In this document: positions 6,669-14,506 of the stretch, one piece after another | Layout: every line of letters begins with the position of its first letter | How positions within the stretch are numbered: the stretch's first letter is position 1 | DNA from: Actinomycetota bacterium | Lineage (GTDB): Bacteria > Actinomycetota > Thermoleophilia > Gaiellales > Gaiellaceae | Direction of reading: 5' to 3' | Length of the DNA: 17,983 nt | Assembly (NCBI GenBank): GCA_005885565.1 | Contig: VAXK01000063.1 | Coordinates: forward strand, 1 to 17,983 | Position numbers and translations under genes: made by a program | The notes under the pieces: generated by a model | What the model saw: only the letters and a program-made list of their open reading frames with translations | Told to the model about the DNA's origin: nothing | The model's database searches: none

Positions 6669-7088
6669 ATGCAGGCGCTCATGAAGGAGTTCCGGACGTT
6701 CTTGCTGCGCGGCAACCTCGTCGACATGGCGGTCGGGATCGTGATCGGGATCGCCTTCGCGGCTCTCGTCACCGCGCTGGTCACCGACCTGATCACGCCG
6801 ATCATCGCCGCGATCGTCGGCAGGCCCGACTTCTCGACGCTCTCGTTCACGATCCACAAGAGCCGCTTCCTCTACGGGGACTTCTTGAACGCCGTGATCA
6901 CGTTCCTGTCGATCGCGGCAGCGGTCTTCTTCTTCGTCGTCAAGCCGGTGAACATGCTGATGGCGCGCCGGAAGACGGAGCCGCCGGTCGACGAGACCGT
7001 TCGCCAGTGTCCCGAGTGCCTCAGCGAGATTCCGAGGGCCGCCCGCCGCTGCGCGTTCTGCACGGCGCAGCTTGCTCCAGCGGCCTAG
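6669..7088 (+). CDS. mscL: Large-conductance mechanosensitive channel MscL with C-terminal zinc ribbon
   Basis: A 139-residue channel that opens under membrane tension and releases solutes on osmotic downshock. The N-terminal amphipathic helix (MKEFRTFLLRGNLVDMAVG, about 5-23) leads into TM1 with GIVIGIAFAALVTALVTDLITPIIAAI. TM2 is FLNAVITFLSIAAAVFFFVVKPVN (about 72-95). Instead of the usual short helical tail, it ends with a zinc ribbon: Cys114-x2-Cys117 and Cys128-x2-Cys131. The start is ATG 6669 behind an excellent Shine-Dalgarno. It follows the response regulator by 44 bp and could be co-transcribed with it, though the leader contains a possible hairpin over the ribosome site. Its stop shares CTAG with the convergent gene. 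Confidence 0.95.
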   Translation: MQALMKEFRTFLLRGNLVDMAVGIVIGIAFAALVTALVTDLITPIIAAIVGRPDFSTLSFTIHKSRFLYGDFLNAVITFLSIAAAVFFFVVKPVNMLMARRKTEPPVDETVRQCPECLSEIPRAARRCAFCTAQLAPAA

Positions 7089-7378
7089 GAATCACGTACG
7101 AGCGGCAGTCCGGTGGCGACGGTGCGGCGACCGGCGACGTCGTAGACGACGTCCACGGTGTCGTTCTGCCGGTACGTCCCCGCAACCCCGAGGAAGAGCG
7201 ACAGCCAGCGCCAGAACCCGAGCCGGCCCTCCCGCGCCAGCGGGCGCTCGAAGACGAGCGCGCCCGGCTCGTGCCGGAAGTCGCGCCCCTCGACCTGCCG
7301 GACGCCGTTCAGGAAGACCTCGAAGTCGCCCGCGACACCCGGCGGCAGCTGGACCCGCGTGCGCTCCGGCATCTTCAT
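7085..7378 (-). CDS. Conserved-looking small protein of unknown function (97 aa)
   Basis: I do not recognise a family. The protein has no signal peptide. The first part (about 1-50) reads like beta strands, with PGVAGDFEVFLNGVRQVEGRDF and then GALVFERPLA. The segment GFWRWLSLFLGVAGTYRQ (about 54-71) is aromatic and moderately hydrophobic, perhaps a membrane-surface helix or a short membrane segment. A further strand-rich tail follows, NDTVDVVYDVAGRRTVATGLPLV. The start is ATG 7378 or the second Met two codons on. The gene diverges from the oxidase operon with only 14 bp between start codons, and its stop overlaps that of mscL through a shared CTAG. Position beside the oxidase operon is the only hint to its role. 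It is probably real, given its clean fit between two genes. Confidence 0.68.
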   Translation of the reverse strand: MKMPERTRVQLPPGVAGDFEVFLNGVRQVEGRDFRHEPGALVFERPLAREGRLGFWRWLSLFLGVAGTYRQNDTVDVVYDVAGRRTVATGLPLVRDS

Positions 7379-7392
7379 AGACTACGACCGCT

Positions 7393-8388
7393 TTGCGTGC
7401 CCGCCGCAGGCTGATCGCGCTCTGCCTTGCCGTCGGCACAGCACTCGTCTTCGTCGCTGCGGCCGCGGCCGGAAACGGCGGCTTCGCCCCCGAGACGCCG
7501 TACTCGCCGAACGCGGGCCGGATCAACGACAGCTACAAGCTGATCGCCCTCTTCACCGGGATCATCCTGATCCTCGTCGAGGCGGCGCTGATCGCTTTCG
7601 TGATCCGCTACCGCCGCCGCGGCCGGCCGCGCGACGCCGAAGGGCCGCAGGTCCGCGGGCACACGCGGCTCGAGCTGATCTGGACGGCGATCCCGGTGCT
7701 CGTCCTGGCGGCGATCGGCGGCTACGTCTTCTACAAGCTGCCGGGGATCAAGGACGTCCCGAAGGCCCGCGCCGCCGGGCAGCCCGTCGCCGTGCGCGTC
7801 GACGCGCACCAGTTCTACTGGCAGTTCACCTACCCGAACGGCGCCGTGTCGATCGACGAGCTCCACGCGCCGGTGAACAAGGTCGTCACCCTCACGATCT
7901 CCTCGCACGACGTCGACCACAGCTGGTGGATCCCCGAGCTCGGCGGCAAGTTCGACGCGATCCCGGGGAAGACGAACCACACGTGGTTCCGCACCAACCG
8001 GCTCGGTACCTATCGCGGCCAGTGCGGCGAGTTCTGCGGGATCTTCCATGCTGCGATGGCCGCTCGGGTGGTCGTGGAGCCGCAGGCCGCCTACCGGCGC
8101 TGGCTCTCGACCCAGGCGAAGGCGCAGCTCGGCCGCTCGGAGTGGGTCGGGGTCTGCGCGAAGTGCCACGGCCTGAAGGGCCAAGGCGACTACGGCCCGA
8201 CGATCACGGCGAGCCCCATCCTGACCGACCGCAAGCAGCTCGAGACGATCGTCCGCAACGGCCGCGACATGCCGAAGGTTCCCGGCATCATGCCGCCGGT
8301 CGCCGACGGCTGGACGAAGCAGCAGCTCGACGCGCTCTTCGCGTACCTCGGAAGCCACGTCGTCGGAGGAGGCGCCGGTGGCGGCTAG
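7393..8388 (+). CDS. ctaC: Cytochrome c oxidase subunit II with fused cytochrome c domain (caa3 type)
   Basis: A 331-residue exported subunit. Signal peptide or first helix is at about 7-26, with TM helices near 48-71 and 93-115. The cupredoxin domain carries the CuA ligands His176, Cys211, Glu213, Cys215, His219 and Met222 (QCGEFCGIFHAAM). VDAHQFYWQFTYP (136-148) is the electron-entry aromatic patch. The C-terminus is a c-type heme domain with C255-A-K-C258-H259 and a probable axial Met in PGIMPP (Met300), so it can take electrons directly from a soluble or bound cytochrome c. The start TTG 7393 is chosen because it opens a signal-like MRARRRLIAL segment; there is no better start. The stop lies inside the start of subunit I (11-bp overlap). 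A Gly/Ala-rich tail ends the protein. Confidence 0.95.
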   Translation: MRARRRLIALCLAVGTALVFVAAAAAGNGGFAPETPYSPNAGRINDSYKLIALFTGIILILVEAALIAFVIRYRRRGRPRDAEGPQVRGHTRLELIWTAIPVLVLAAIGGYVFYKLPGIKDVPKARAAGQPVAVRVDAHQFYWQFTYPNGAVSIDELHAPVNKVVTLTISSHDVDHSWWIPELGGKFDAIPGKTNHTWFRTNRLGTYRGQCGEFCGIFHAAMAARVVVEPQAAYRRWLSTQAKAQLGRSEWVGVCAKCHGLKGQGDYGPTITASPILTDRKQLETIVRNGRDMPKVPGIMPPVADGWTKQQLDALFAYLGSHVVGGGAGGG

Positions 8389-10015
8389 GGACACGGCCCT
8401 TCCGACCCGAATCCCGTGGACGCAGGGCCGCGTCGCGAGCTGGGTCACGACCATCGACCACAAGCGGATCGGGATCCTCTACATCGGCACGAGCCTCGTC
8501 TTCTTCCTCGTCGGCGGGATCCTCGCGCTCCTCATGCGCGCGCAGCTCGCGACGCCGCACGAGCACTTCGTCACGCGCAACTCCTACAACGAGCTCTTCA
8601 CGATGCACGGGACGACGATGATCTTCCTCTTCGTCGTCCCGATCCTCGCGGGCTTCGCGAACTTCCTCGTCCCGCTCATGATCGGCGCGCGGGACATGGC
8701 CTTCCCGCGTCTGAACGCGCTCTCGTACTGGCTCTACCTGCTGGGCGGCATCGTCTTGATGTCGAGCTGGTTCGCCGCTCGTGGGGCCGCAAACGCGGGC
8801 TGGTACAGCTACGTGCCGCTCTCGGAGAAGTTCTACTCGCCCGGCCACGGCCAGGACCTCTGGATCCTGGCCATCCACCTGACCTCGATCTCGTCGATCC
8901 TCGGCGCGATCAACTTCATCGTGACGATCCACAACATGCGCACCCGCGGGATGAGCTGGATGCGCCTCCCGCTGTTCGTGTGGACGATCGAGATCTACGC
9001 GATCCTCATCCTGATCGCGCTCGCCGAGCTCGCCGGGGCGCTGACGCTCCTCCTCCTCGACCGCCAGGTCGGGACGCACTTCTTCCTGCCGAAGCAGGGC
9101 GGGAACGCCGTCCTCTACCAGCACCTCTTCTGGTTCTTCGGGCACCCCGAGGTCTACATCATGGTGCTGCCCGCGATGGGGATCATCTCGGAGGTCATCC
9201 CCGTCTTCTCGCGCAAGCCGATCTTCGGCTACAAGGCGATCGCGTTCTCGACGGTCGCGATCGGCTTCTACTCGATGCTCGTCTGGGCGCACCACATGTT
9301 CTCGGTGGGCCTGCCGACGTACCTCAACGTCTTCTTCATGCTCTCGTCGATGACGATCGCCGTCCCGACCGGGATCAAGATCTTCAACTGGATCGCGACC
9401 ACCTGGCGCGGCAACCTCATCTTCGACACGCCGCTCCTCTTCGCGCTCGGCTTCGTCGGCCTCTTCACGATCGGCGGCCTCTCCGGGATCTTCCTCGCCG
9501 CCTTCCCCGTGGATTGGCAGGTGACGGACACGTACTACGTCGTCGCGCACATGCACTACGTCCTCTTCGGCGGGACCGCCTTCGGAGTCTTCGCGGGCCT
9601 CTACTACTGGTGGCCGAAGATGTTCGGCCGCGTGCTCGACGAGCGACTCGGGAAGGCACACTTCTGGCTCACGTTCGTCGGCTTCAACCTCACGTTCTTC
9701 CCGCAGCACATGCTGGGTCTGCTCGGAATGCCGCGCCGGATCTACACCTACGACCACCACGGGCTCTGGGAGGCGTACAACCTGATCTCCTCGATCGGCT
9801 CCGGGATCCTCGCCCTCGGCGTGCTCGTCTTCCTCGCGAACGTCGTGAAGACGGCGCGCGTCGGCCGGCGAGTCGGCAACGACCCCTGGCTCGCGGACAC
9901 GCTCGAGTGGTACACGACCTCACCGCCGCCGGACTGGAACTTCGAGCGCGTCCCGTTCGTGACGAGCGCGCGGCCGCTCCGCGACCTGCGGCGGCGGCTC
10001 GCGGAGGTGCGATGA
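8378..10015 (+). CDS. ctaD: Cytochrome c oxidase subunit I (A1-type heme-copper oxidase)
   Basis: A 545-residue catalytic subunit with the usual twelve hydrophobic segments; it reduces O2 to water and pumps protons. Low-spin heme ligands are His77 (FTMHGTTM) and His393. High-spin heme is bound by His391 (VVAHMHYVLFGG). CuB is bound by His256 in GHPEVY, with cross-linkable Tyr260, and by His305/His306. A1-type proton paths are complete: Asp106 and Asn113 (ARDMAFPRLN) with Glu258 for the D channel, and Thr331/Lys334 (AVPTGIK) for the K channel. The start GTG 8378 follows a strong GGAGGAGG (8365-8372) and overlaps the subunit II stop. The end overlaps the next gene as ATGA. Length is normal and no subunit III is fused to it. 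Confidence 0.97.
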   Translation: MAARDTALPTRIPWTQGRVASWVTTIDHKRIGILYIGTSLVFFLVGGILALLMRAQLATPHEHFVTRNSYNELFTMHGTTMIFLFVVPILAGFANFLVPLMIGARDMAFPRLNALSYWLYLLGGIVLMSSWFAARGAANAGWYSYVPLSEKFYSPGHGQDLWILAIHLTSISSILGAINFIVTIHNMRTRGMSWMRLPLFVWTIEIYAILILIALAELAGALTLLLLDRQVGTHFFLPKQGGNAVLYQHLFWFFGHPEVYIMVLPAMGIISEVIPVFSRKPIFGYKAIAFSTVAIGFYSMLVWAHHMFSVGLPTYLNVFFMLSSMTIAVPTGIKIFNWIATTWRGNLIFDTPLLFALGFVGLFTIGGLSGIFLAAFPVDWQVTDTYYVVAHMHYVLFGGTAFGVFAGLYYWWPKMFGRVLDERLGKAHFWLTFVGFNLTFFPQHMLGLLGMPRRIYTYDHHGLWEAYNLISSIGSGILALGVLVFLANVVKTARVGRRVGNDPWLADTLEWYTTSPPPDWNFERVPFVTSARPLRDLRRRLAEVR

Positions 10016-11205
10016 AGGACGCGCCCGCTCCGGGCTTCTGGCTGCGGCTGACCGCGCTCGCCGCGACGGCGGCGACGCTCCTCGCGGTGGTGAGCGGAGC
10101 GGCCGGGCTCGACACGGCCCACCGGGCGCTCGCCGCACTCGCCGTGCCGCCGCTCGCAGCACTCGTCGTCGCTGCTTGGCTCGTCCACCGGCGGCTTCTC
10201 GTCCCGAGTCTCGCCGCCCTCGTCTTCTTCGGCACCGCCGCCGCGGTAATGCCGCGGCCGCTCCACATCGCCTTCGCGGCGCTCGCATTCGCGGCGTCCG
10301 CGTGGGCCGCGGGCCGCTCGTTCGAAGGCGCGGCCGCCTCACGCGCGAGCGCGCGCGACTACCTCACGCTGACGAAGCCGCGGATCATGAGCCTGCTCCT
10401 GCTGACGGGCGCCGCCGGCGCCTTCGCGGGCGCGCACGGCCGGCCCTCGCTCGCGGTCGTCGCGCTCACGCTCGGTGGGCTCGCCCTCGCTTGCGGCGGC
10501 GCCAGCGCGCTCAACCACGTCCTCGACCGCGACATCGACCGGCTCATGGGCTCGCGGACGCGCGAGCGGCCCGTCGCGGCGGCGCGCGTCCCCGCCTCGC
10601 GCGCGCTCGAGTTCGGCCTCGCGCTCTCCGCGTTCTCGTTCGTCCTCCTCGCGTCGCTCGCGAACGTGCTCGCCGCGCTCCTCGCCCTGGCCGGGAACCT
10701 CTTCTACGTCCTCGTCTACACCCGCTGGCTGAAGCGCTCGACGCCGCAGAACATCGTCGTCGGCGGAGCGGCCGGGGCGGTGCCGCCGCTCGTCGGCTGG
10801 GCGGTCGCGACCGGGCACCTCGGCCTCGCCGCGCTCGTCCTCTTCGGCCTCGTCTTCCTGTGGACGCCGCCCCACTTCTGGGCGCTCGCGCTGCTCATCG
10901 AGCGCGACTATGCGGCGGCTCGGATCCCGATGCTCCCGGTCGTCCGCGGCACGCGCGAGACCACGCGGCAGATCGTCCTCTACTCGCTCGCGCTCGTCGC
11001 CTTCTCCCTGCTCCCGCTCGCGTGGGGCCAGTTCGGGATCGCGTACGCGCTCGCCGCCGCGGCGCTCGGGGCGTGCCTCCTGTGGCTGGTGCTCGCCCTC
11101 CGCCGCGACCCGACCCGGCGCCGCGCCGGCCTCCTCTTCCACTACTCGCTCCTCTACCTGGCCCTGCTCTTCGTCGCCGTCGGCCTCGACCCCCTGCTCG
11201 GATGA
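10012..11205 (+). CDS. ctaB: Heme O synthase (CtaB) fused to an N-terminal half-size CtaA-like domain
   Basis: A 397-residue membrane protein. Residues about 115-397 are a complete protoheme IX farnesyltransferase: YLTLTKPRIMSLLL, the prenyl-diphosphate site N168-x3-D172-x3-D176 (NHVLDRDID), YTRWLKRSTPQN (236-247) and WTPPHFWALAL. Residues 9-104 form four extra helices resembling one half of heme A synthase: RLTALAATAATLLAVVSG, then D34-x2-H37-R38 opening helix 2, a short helix 3, and PLHIAFAALAFAASAW with His85 opening helix 4. In CtaA each half has such a His pair, and Glu57 of the B. subtilis ExxH motif is matched by Asp34. The fusion could make heme O and turn it into heme A. The CtaB call is firm; the CtaA-like reading is inference. 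ATGA overlaps occur at both ends. Confidence 0.92.
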   Translation: MKDAPAPGFWLRLTALAATAATLLAVVSGAAGLDTAHRALAALAVPPLAALVVAAWLVHRRLLVPSLAALVFFGTAAAVMPRPLHIAFAALAFAASAWAAGRSFEGAAASRASARDYLTLTKPRIMSLLLLTGAAGAFAGAHGRPSLAVVALTLGGLALACGGASALNHVLDRDIDRLMGSRTRERPVAAARVPASRALEFGLALSAFSFVLLASLANVLAALLALAGNLFYVLVYTRWLKRSTPQNIVVGGAAGAVPPLVGWAVATGHLGLAALVLFGLVFLWTPPHFWALALLIERDYAAARIPMLPVVRGTRETTRQIVLYSLALVAFSLLPLAWGQFGIAYALAAAALGACLLWLVLALRRDPTRRRAGLLFHYSLLYLALLFVAVGLDPLLG

Positions 11206-11375
11206 GCGAGCCCGTCCCGCAGCCGCCGACCCCGAGGACGTCGTACCCGCCGGTCGAGGTCGACGCCGAGCTCGCCCGGAAGAACGCCGTGCTCGGCCTC
11301 GTCCTCTTCGGCCTCGTCCTGCTCGTCTTCGGCGGGACGATCGGCGTCGCCCTGCTCTACCTCGCGCTCGACTGA
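11202..11375 (+). CDS. Small single-helix membrane protein of the oxidase operon (57 aa)
   Basis: This short gene starts at ATG 11202, four bases inside the ctaB end, and stops at TGA 11373-11375. The protein has a proline-rich cytoplasmic-looking N-terminus (SEPVPQPPTPRTSYPP), a charged turn (VDAELARKN) and one long hydrophobic helix, about residues 30-55 (AVLGLVLFGLVLLVFGGTIG and onward). It fits the small accessory or subunit IV-like proteins often found in actinobacterial oxidase operons, but has no motif that proves it. Perfect spacing between ctaB and the amidase frame supports it being translated. It could stabilise the oxidase or anchor an assembly factor. No homologue name can be assigned from sequence alone. 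Confidence 0.74.
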   Translation: MSEPVPQPPTPRTSYPPVEVDAELARKNAVLGLVLFGLVLLVFGGTIGVALLYLALD

Positions 11376-12499
11376 GCGAGCTCGAGGGGATCTTCCTCGC
11401 GCGGCCCGAGGCGCCGCCGACCGGCATTCCACTGGCCGTCAAGGACCTGTTCGACACCGCCGGCCTCACGACGACGTACGGCTCGATCCTCTTCGCCGAC
11501 CACGTCCCCGACCGAACGGCGGAGGCGGTGCGGCGCCTGGAAGCCGCCGGCTACGGGATCGTCGGCAAGACGAACCTGCACGAGTTCGCCTACGGCGTCA
11601 CCTCCGAGAACCCGCACTTCGGGACGGTCCCGAACCCGCTCGCGCCCGGTCGGATCGCCGGCGGTTCGAGCGGCGGCTCGGCGGCCGCCCTCGCCGCGGG
11701 CCTCGCCGAGGCGGCGCTCGGCACCGACTCGGGCGGCTCCATCCGCATTCCCGCCGCCTGCTGCGGGATCGTCGGCTTCAAGCCCACGTTCGGCCTCGTG
11801 CCGCTCGACGGCTGCTTCCCGCTCGCGCCGAGCTTCGACCACGCAGGGCCGATGGCCCGCTCGGTCGCCGACTGCGCCCACATGCTCGAGCTCCTCGCGC
11901 CCACGTTCTCACCGCGCGGGCCGGTCGCGCCCGACGAGGTGCGCCTCGCCGTCGCGTGGCTCGACCGGGCCGACCCGCTCGTCCGCGCCCGCGTCGAGGA
12001 GGTCGCCGCCCGCTTCCCGCGCCGCGAGGCGATCGAGCTCCCGCGGCCGCGCAGCGTCGACGCGCTCTTCAAGCGCGAGATCGCAGACGTCCACCGCGGC
12101 CTCTTCCCGGAGCACGCCGAGTCGTACGGCGAGGACGTGCGCGAGAAGATCGAGGAGTGCCTCCGGATCTCGGAGGGCGAGGCGGAGGCCGCGGCGCGCG
12201 AGCGCGAGCTCTACCGCGAGCGGTGCCTCGAGGTCGTCGAGGGCTTCGACCTCCTGCTGACGCCGACGCTCGCCTTCGTCGCGCCGGAGGTCGGCCGCAT
12301 CACGAACGCGAACCGCGACGACATGACCCGCTTCACGTTCCCCTTCAACGCCCTCGGCTGGCCCGCGCTCGCGCTCCCCTGCGGCCCGGCCGAGGACGAC
12401 CTGCCCGCGTCCGCCCAGCTCGTCGGCCGGCCCGGCGAGGACGCGCTCGTCCTGGCGGTCGGCGCCTCCCTCGATCGAGGGACGCCAGCGCGTTCCTAG
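11372..12499 (+). CDS. Amidase-signature family hydrolase, apparently starting at CTG
   Basis: A 375-residue amidase-signature enzyme with the Ser-cisSer-Lys triad: Lys24 (GIPLAVKDLFDTAG), Ser99 in GGSSGGS and nucleophile Ser123 in GTDSGGSIR. CGIVGFKPTFG follows, as in the GatA/AtzF group. Family members usually have 50-70 residues before the catalytic Lys; here there are 23. No ATG, GTG or TTG exists in frame upstream of the Lys, and the first GTG would remove it. The best start is CTG 11372, which overlaps the preceding TGA as CTGA, the same layout as the ATGA junctions in this operon. An alternative is that the true N-terminus was lost through an error or mutation. Substrate is unknown, since the family covers amides, ureas and Gln-tRNA amidotransferase subunits. 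A lone GatA role is unlikely without gatB/gatC. Confidence 0.85.
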   Translation: MSELEGIFLARPEAPPTGIPLAVKDLFDTAGLTTTYGSILFADHVPDRTAEAVRRLEAAGYGIVGKTNLHEFAYGVTSENPHFGTVPNPLAPGRIAGGSSGGSAAALAAGLAEAALGTDSGGSIRIPAACCGIVGFKPTFGLVPLDGCFPLAPSFDHAGPMARSVADCAHMLELLAPTFSPRGPVAPDEVRLAVAWLDRADPLVRARVEEVAARFPRREAIELPRPRSVDALFKREIADVHRGLFPEHAESYGEDVREKIEECLRISEGEAEAAARERELYRERCLEVVEGFDLLLTPTLAFVAPEVGRITNANRDDMTRFTFPFNALGWPALALPCGPAEDDLPASAQLVGRPGEDALVLAVGASLDRGTPARS

Positions 12500-12521
12500 G
12501 TGCCGACAAACCGGGGGAGCG

Positions 12522-14476
12522 ATGGTCCTCGTTCGCCGCTCCCTGCTGCTGCTTGCGGTCCTCTGCGTCGCCTCCGGCGCGCAAGCCGCCAAGCGGCCCC
12601 TGCGCCCGCCGGCGACCCCCGCGGCCCTGCGCCCGTTCCTGCTCAGCCCGGGCGAAGCGCCGACGCACACCTTCCCGCGCACGCCGTCGTTCGCGTGGAA
12701 CCCGGTCCGGAACGCCGGGTTCTACGAGTTCGAGCTGGCCACGAGCGACACGTTCAACGAAGGCCAGATCGTCTTCGCGACGAACACGCTCAAGGCGCCG
12801 ACGGTGTCGATCCCAGTCGCGCTGCCGTGGCTGACCGGCCGACCGTACGCGCTCTACGCACACGTGCGCGCGATCGCGCCGAGCGGCGCGACGAGCCCGT
12901 GGAGCACCCCGTTCGGCCTGAACAGCTTCCCGGCAAGGAGTACCCGGGCCTCGTCCAGTGGACGCCGGTCGACGGCGCGAGCGCCTACGACGTCTGGTTC
13001 GACGAGCCGAACAAGATCGTCCGCACGAAGACGAACGCGGCCGACGAGCGCGAGTACTACACCTTCCACCAGCTCTCGCCGTGGCCCGACGTCGTGCACT
13101 GGCGGGTCCGGGCCGTCCGCAAGACCTACGGCGACCTGCCGAACCGGCTCCCCACTGTGACCTACGGCCCGTGGAGCGCCCTCCAGACCTCGGTGAACCC
13201 GCCTCTCGCGACGGGCCCGATCCAGGACGTCGCCGCCGTCTCGGACACGACCACAACCGACACGCCCACCGTGCACCGGCTCACGCCGGCTTTCGCCTTC
13301 CGCGGGAACCAGGTAACCGCGAACCCGGACATTCCCGGCAAGCCGGCGCCGCTCTACCGCGTCTACGTCTTCAGCGACAGCGACTGCGTGAACGTCGTCT
13401 TCAAGGGCGCGCTCGTCGGCAGCCCCGCCTACGCGCCGCGCATGACCGGCCCGCTCCAGTACCCGACGCAGCGCGAGACGCTCTTCTTCGCGCCGCAGGG
13501 CTACCTCGGGGACGGCCTCGAGGGCAAGACGTTCATGGCCGACAGCTCGAGGATCCAGACGACCGAGTCCGACAAGCCCCAGATCCCGCCCGCGACGCCG
13601 CCGACGGTCCCGGACCCGTCGGAGACCGCGCCTCCGCCAGAGGCGACGCAGCCGCTCCCCGGAACGCCCGTCGAGACCGGCGCGCCGGTCGACCTCTGGG
13701 ACAGCGGCTGGCCGAACGGCCGCTACTACTGGACGGTCGTCGCGGCCGAGCCTCGCCTCGGCTCGAACCTGACGACCTACCTCTCGGCGCCGGCCCACGC
13801 CGGGGACATGTGGGTCTCGGTGAACTCGAGCCTCGGCTTCGGCGGCCAGGCCCAGGTCGGAGACGGAGCCACGGCCGAGATCGTGCCCATCGACAAGGTG
13901 CTCGGGAACGTCGTCACGCTGAAGGCGCCGCTCCTCTACAGCCATCCGGCCCACGAGCGCTTCTTCATCCCGAGCGACGCCGTCGAGTACCACGACCTCG
14001 AGATGCCGCAGGACGCCTGCGCGCAAGGTCGCGTCCAGGCGTTCGGCAAGACGAACGAGCCCGCGGTGACGACGGCGGGCGCGCCGTACGTGACGGGCCT
14101 CTCGCCGACCGGCCGGCTCGTCCAGGCGACCGGTGCGCGCCCCGCCTTCTACGGCTCGCCGCTCGTCCTGTGGAAGCCGGCGCTCGGCGCCGACGAGTAT
14201 CAGGTGCAGTGGAGCCCAAGCCGCTACCCGTGGCGACCGGTCGACCCGTTCACGAAGGAGCGCTACGAGAAGCTCACCTTCGCGACCTCGGCCCTCCTCG
14301 ACCGCGCGGTGATCGGGCAGAACGGCACCACGCGCGGCCCGCTGCCGCCGGGCGTATGGTGGTACCGCGTGCGCGGGCTCGACTTCTCGCTGCCCGGCAC
14401 GGCGCGCGCGATGTCGTGGTCGAAGCCCGTCTCGGTGCGGATCACGAAGCCGAAGTTCTCGGTCGTCGGGCGCTAA
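12522..14476 (+). CDS. Secreted fibronectin type III-like repeat protein, frameshifted near 12930
   Basis: The reading frame from ATG 12522 gives a clear signal peptide (MVLVRRSLLLLAVLCVASGAQA) and a first FnIII-like domain: TPSFAWNPVRNAGFYEFELA, then SPWSTPFGLN. Between about 12918 and 12945 the sense moves to the -1 frame, which continues with GLVQWTPVDGASAYDVWF and runs to TAA 14474-14476. The original frame stays open only as nonsense to 13160. The full product would be about 650 residues, with at least three FnIII-like units (W near the start, YxVxW or YDVWF strands, VHWRVRAV or WWYRVRGLD, then PW/W-S). A proline-rich linker lies around 13580-13690, and a LSAPAHAGD..VTLKAPLLYSHPA module around 13785-13960. 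No enzyme motif was found. It is probably a cell-surface or matrix-binding protein. The break may be a mutation or a missing base in the consensus. Confidence 0.72.
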
Positions 14477-14506
14477 GCTCCCGCGATCGCAGATCGCGCC
14501 TTCCCC

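Noticed and set aside
1200..8000. Further GTTCAC or GTGAAC cores, for example in pstA, mscL and ctaC, as extra PHO boxes
   Set aside because: They are single copies inside coding sequence without an 11-bp repeat partner.
8288..9760. A 490-codon minus-strand frame opposite oxidase subunits II and I
   Set aside because: It is low-complexity Glu/Asp/Arg/Val-rich shadow sequence; the + strand has all heme and copper ligands.
10980..12499. A GatCAB amidotransferase role for the amidase
   Set aside because: No gatB or gatC is nearby and the protein lacks the usual GatA N-terminal region; the general amidase-signature name is safer.
12900..12960. Programmed -1 frameshifting as the explanation of the FnIII gene break
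   Set aside because: No X-XXY-YYZ heptamer in the proper phase and no obvious downstream structure were found; mutation or consensus error is simpler.
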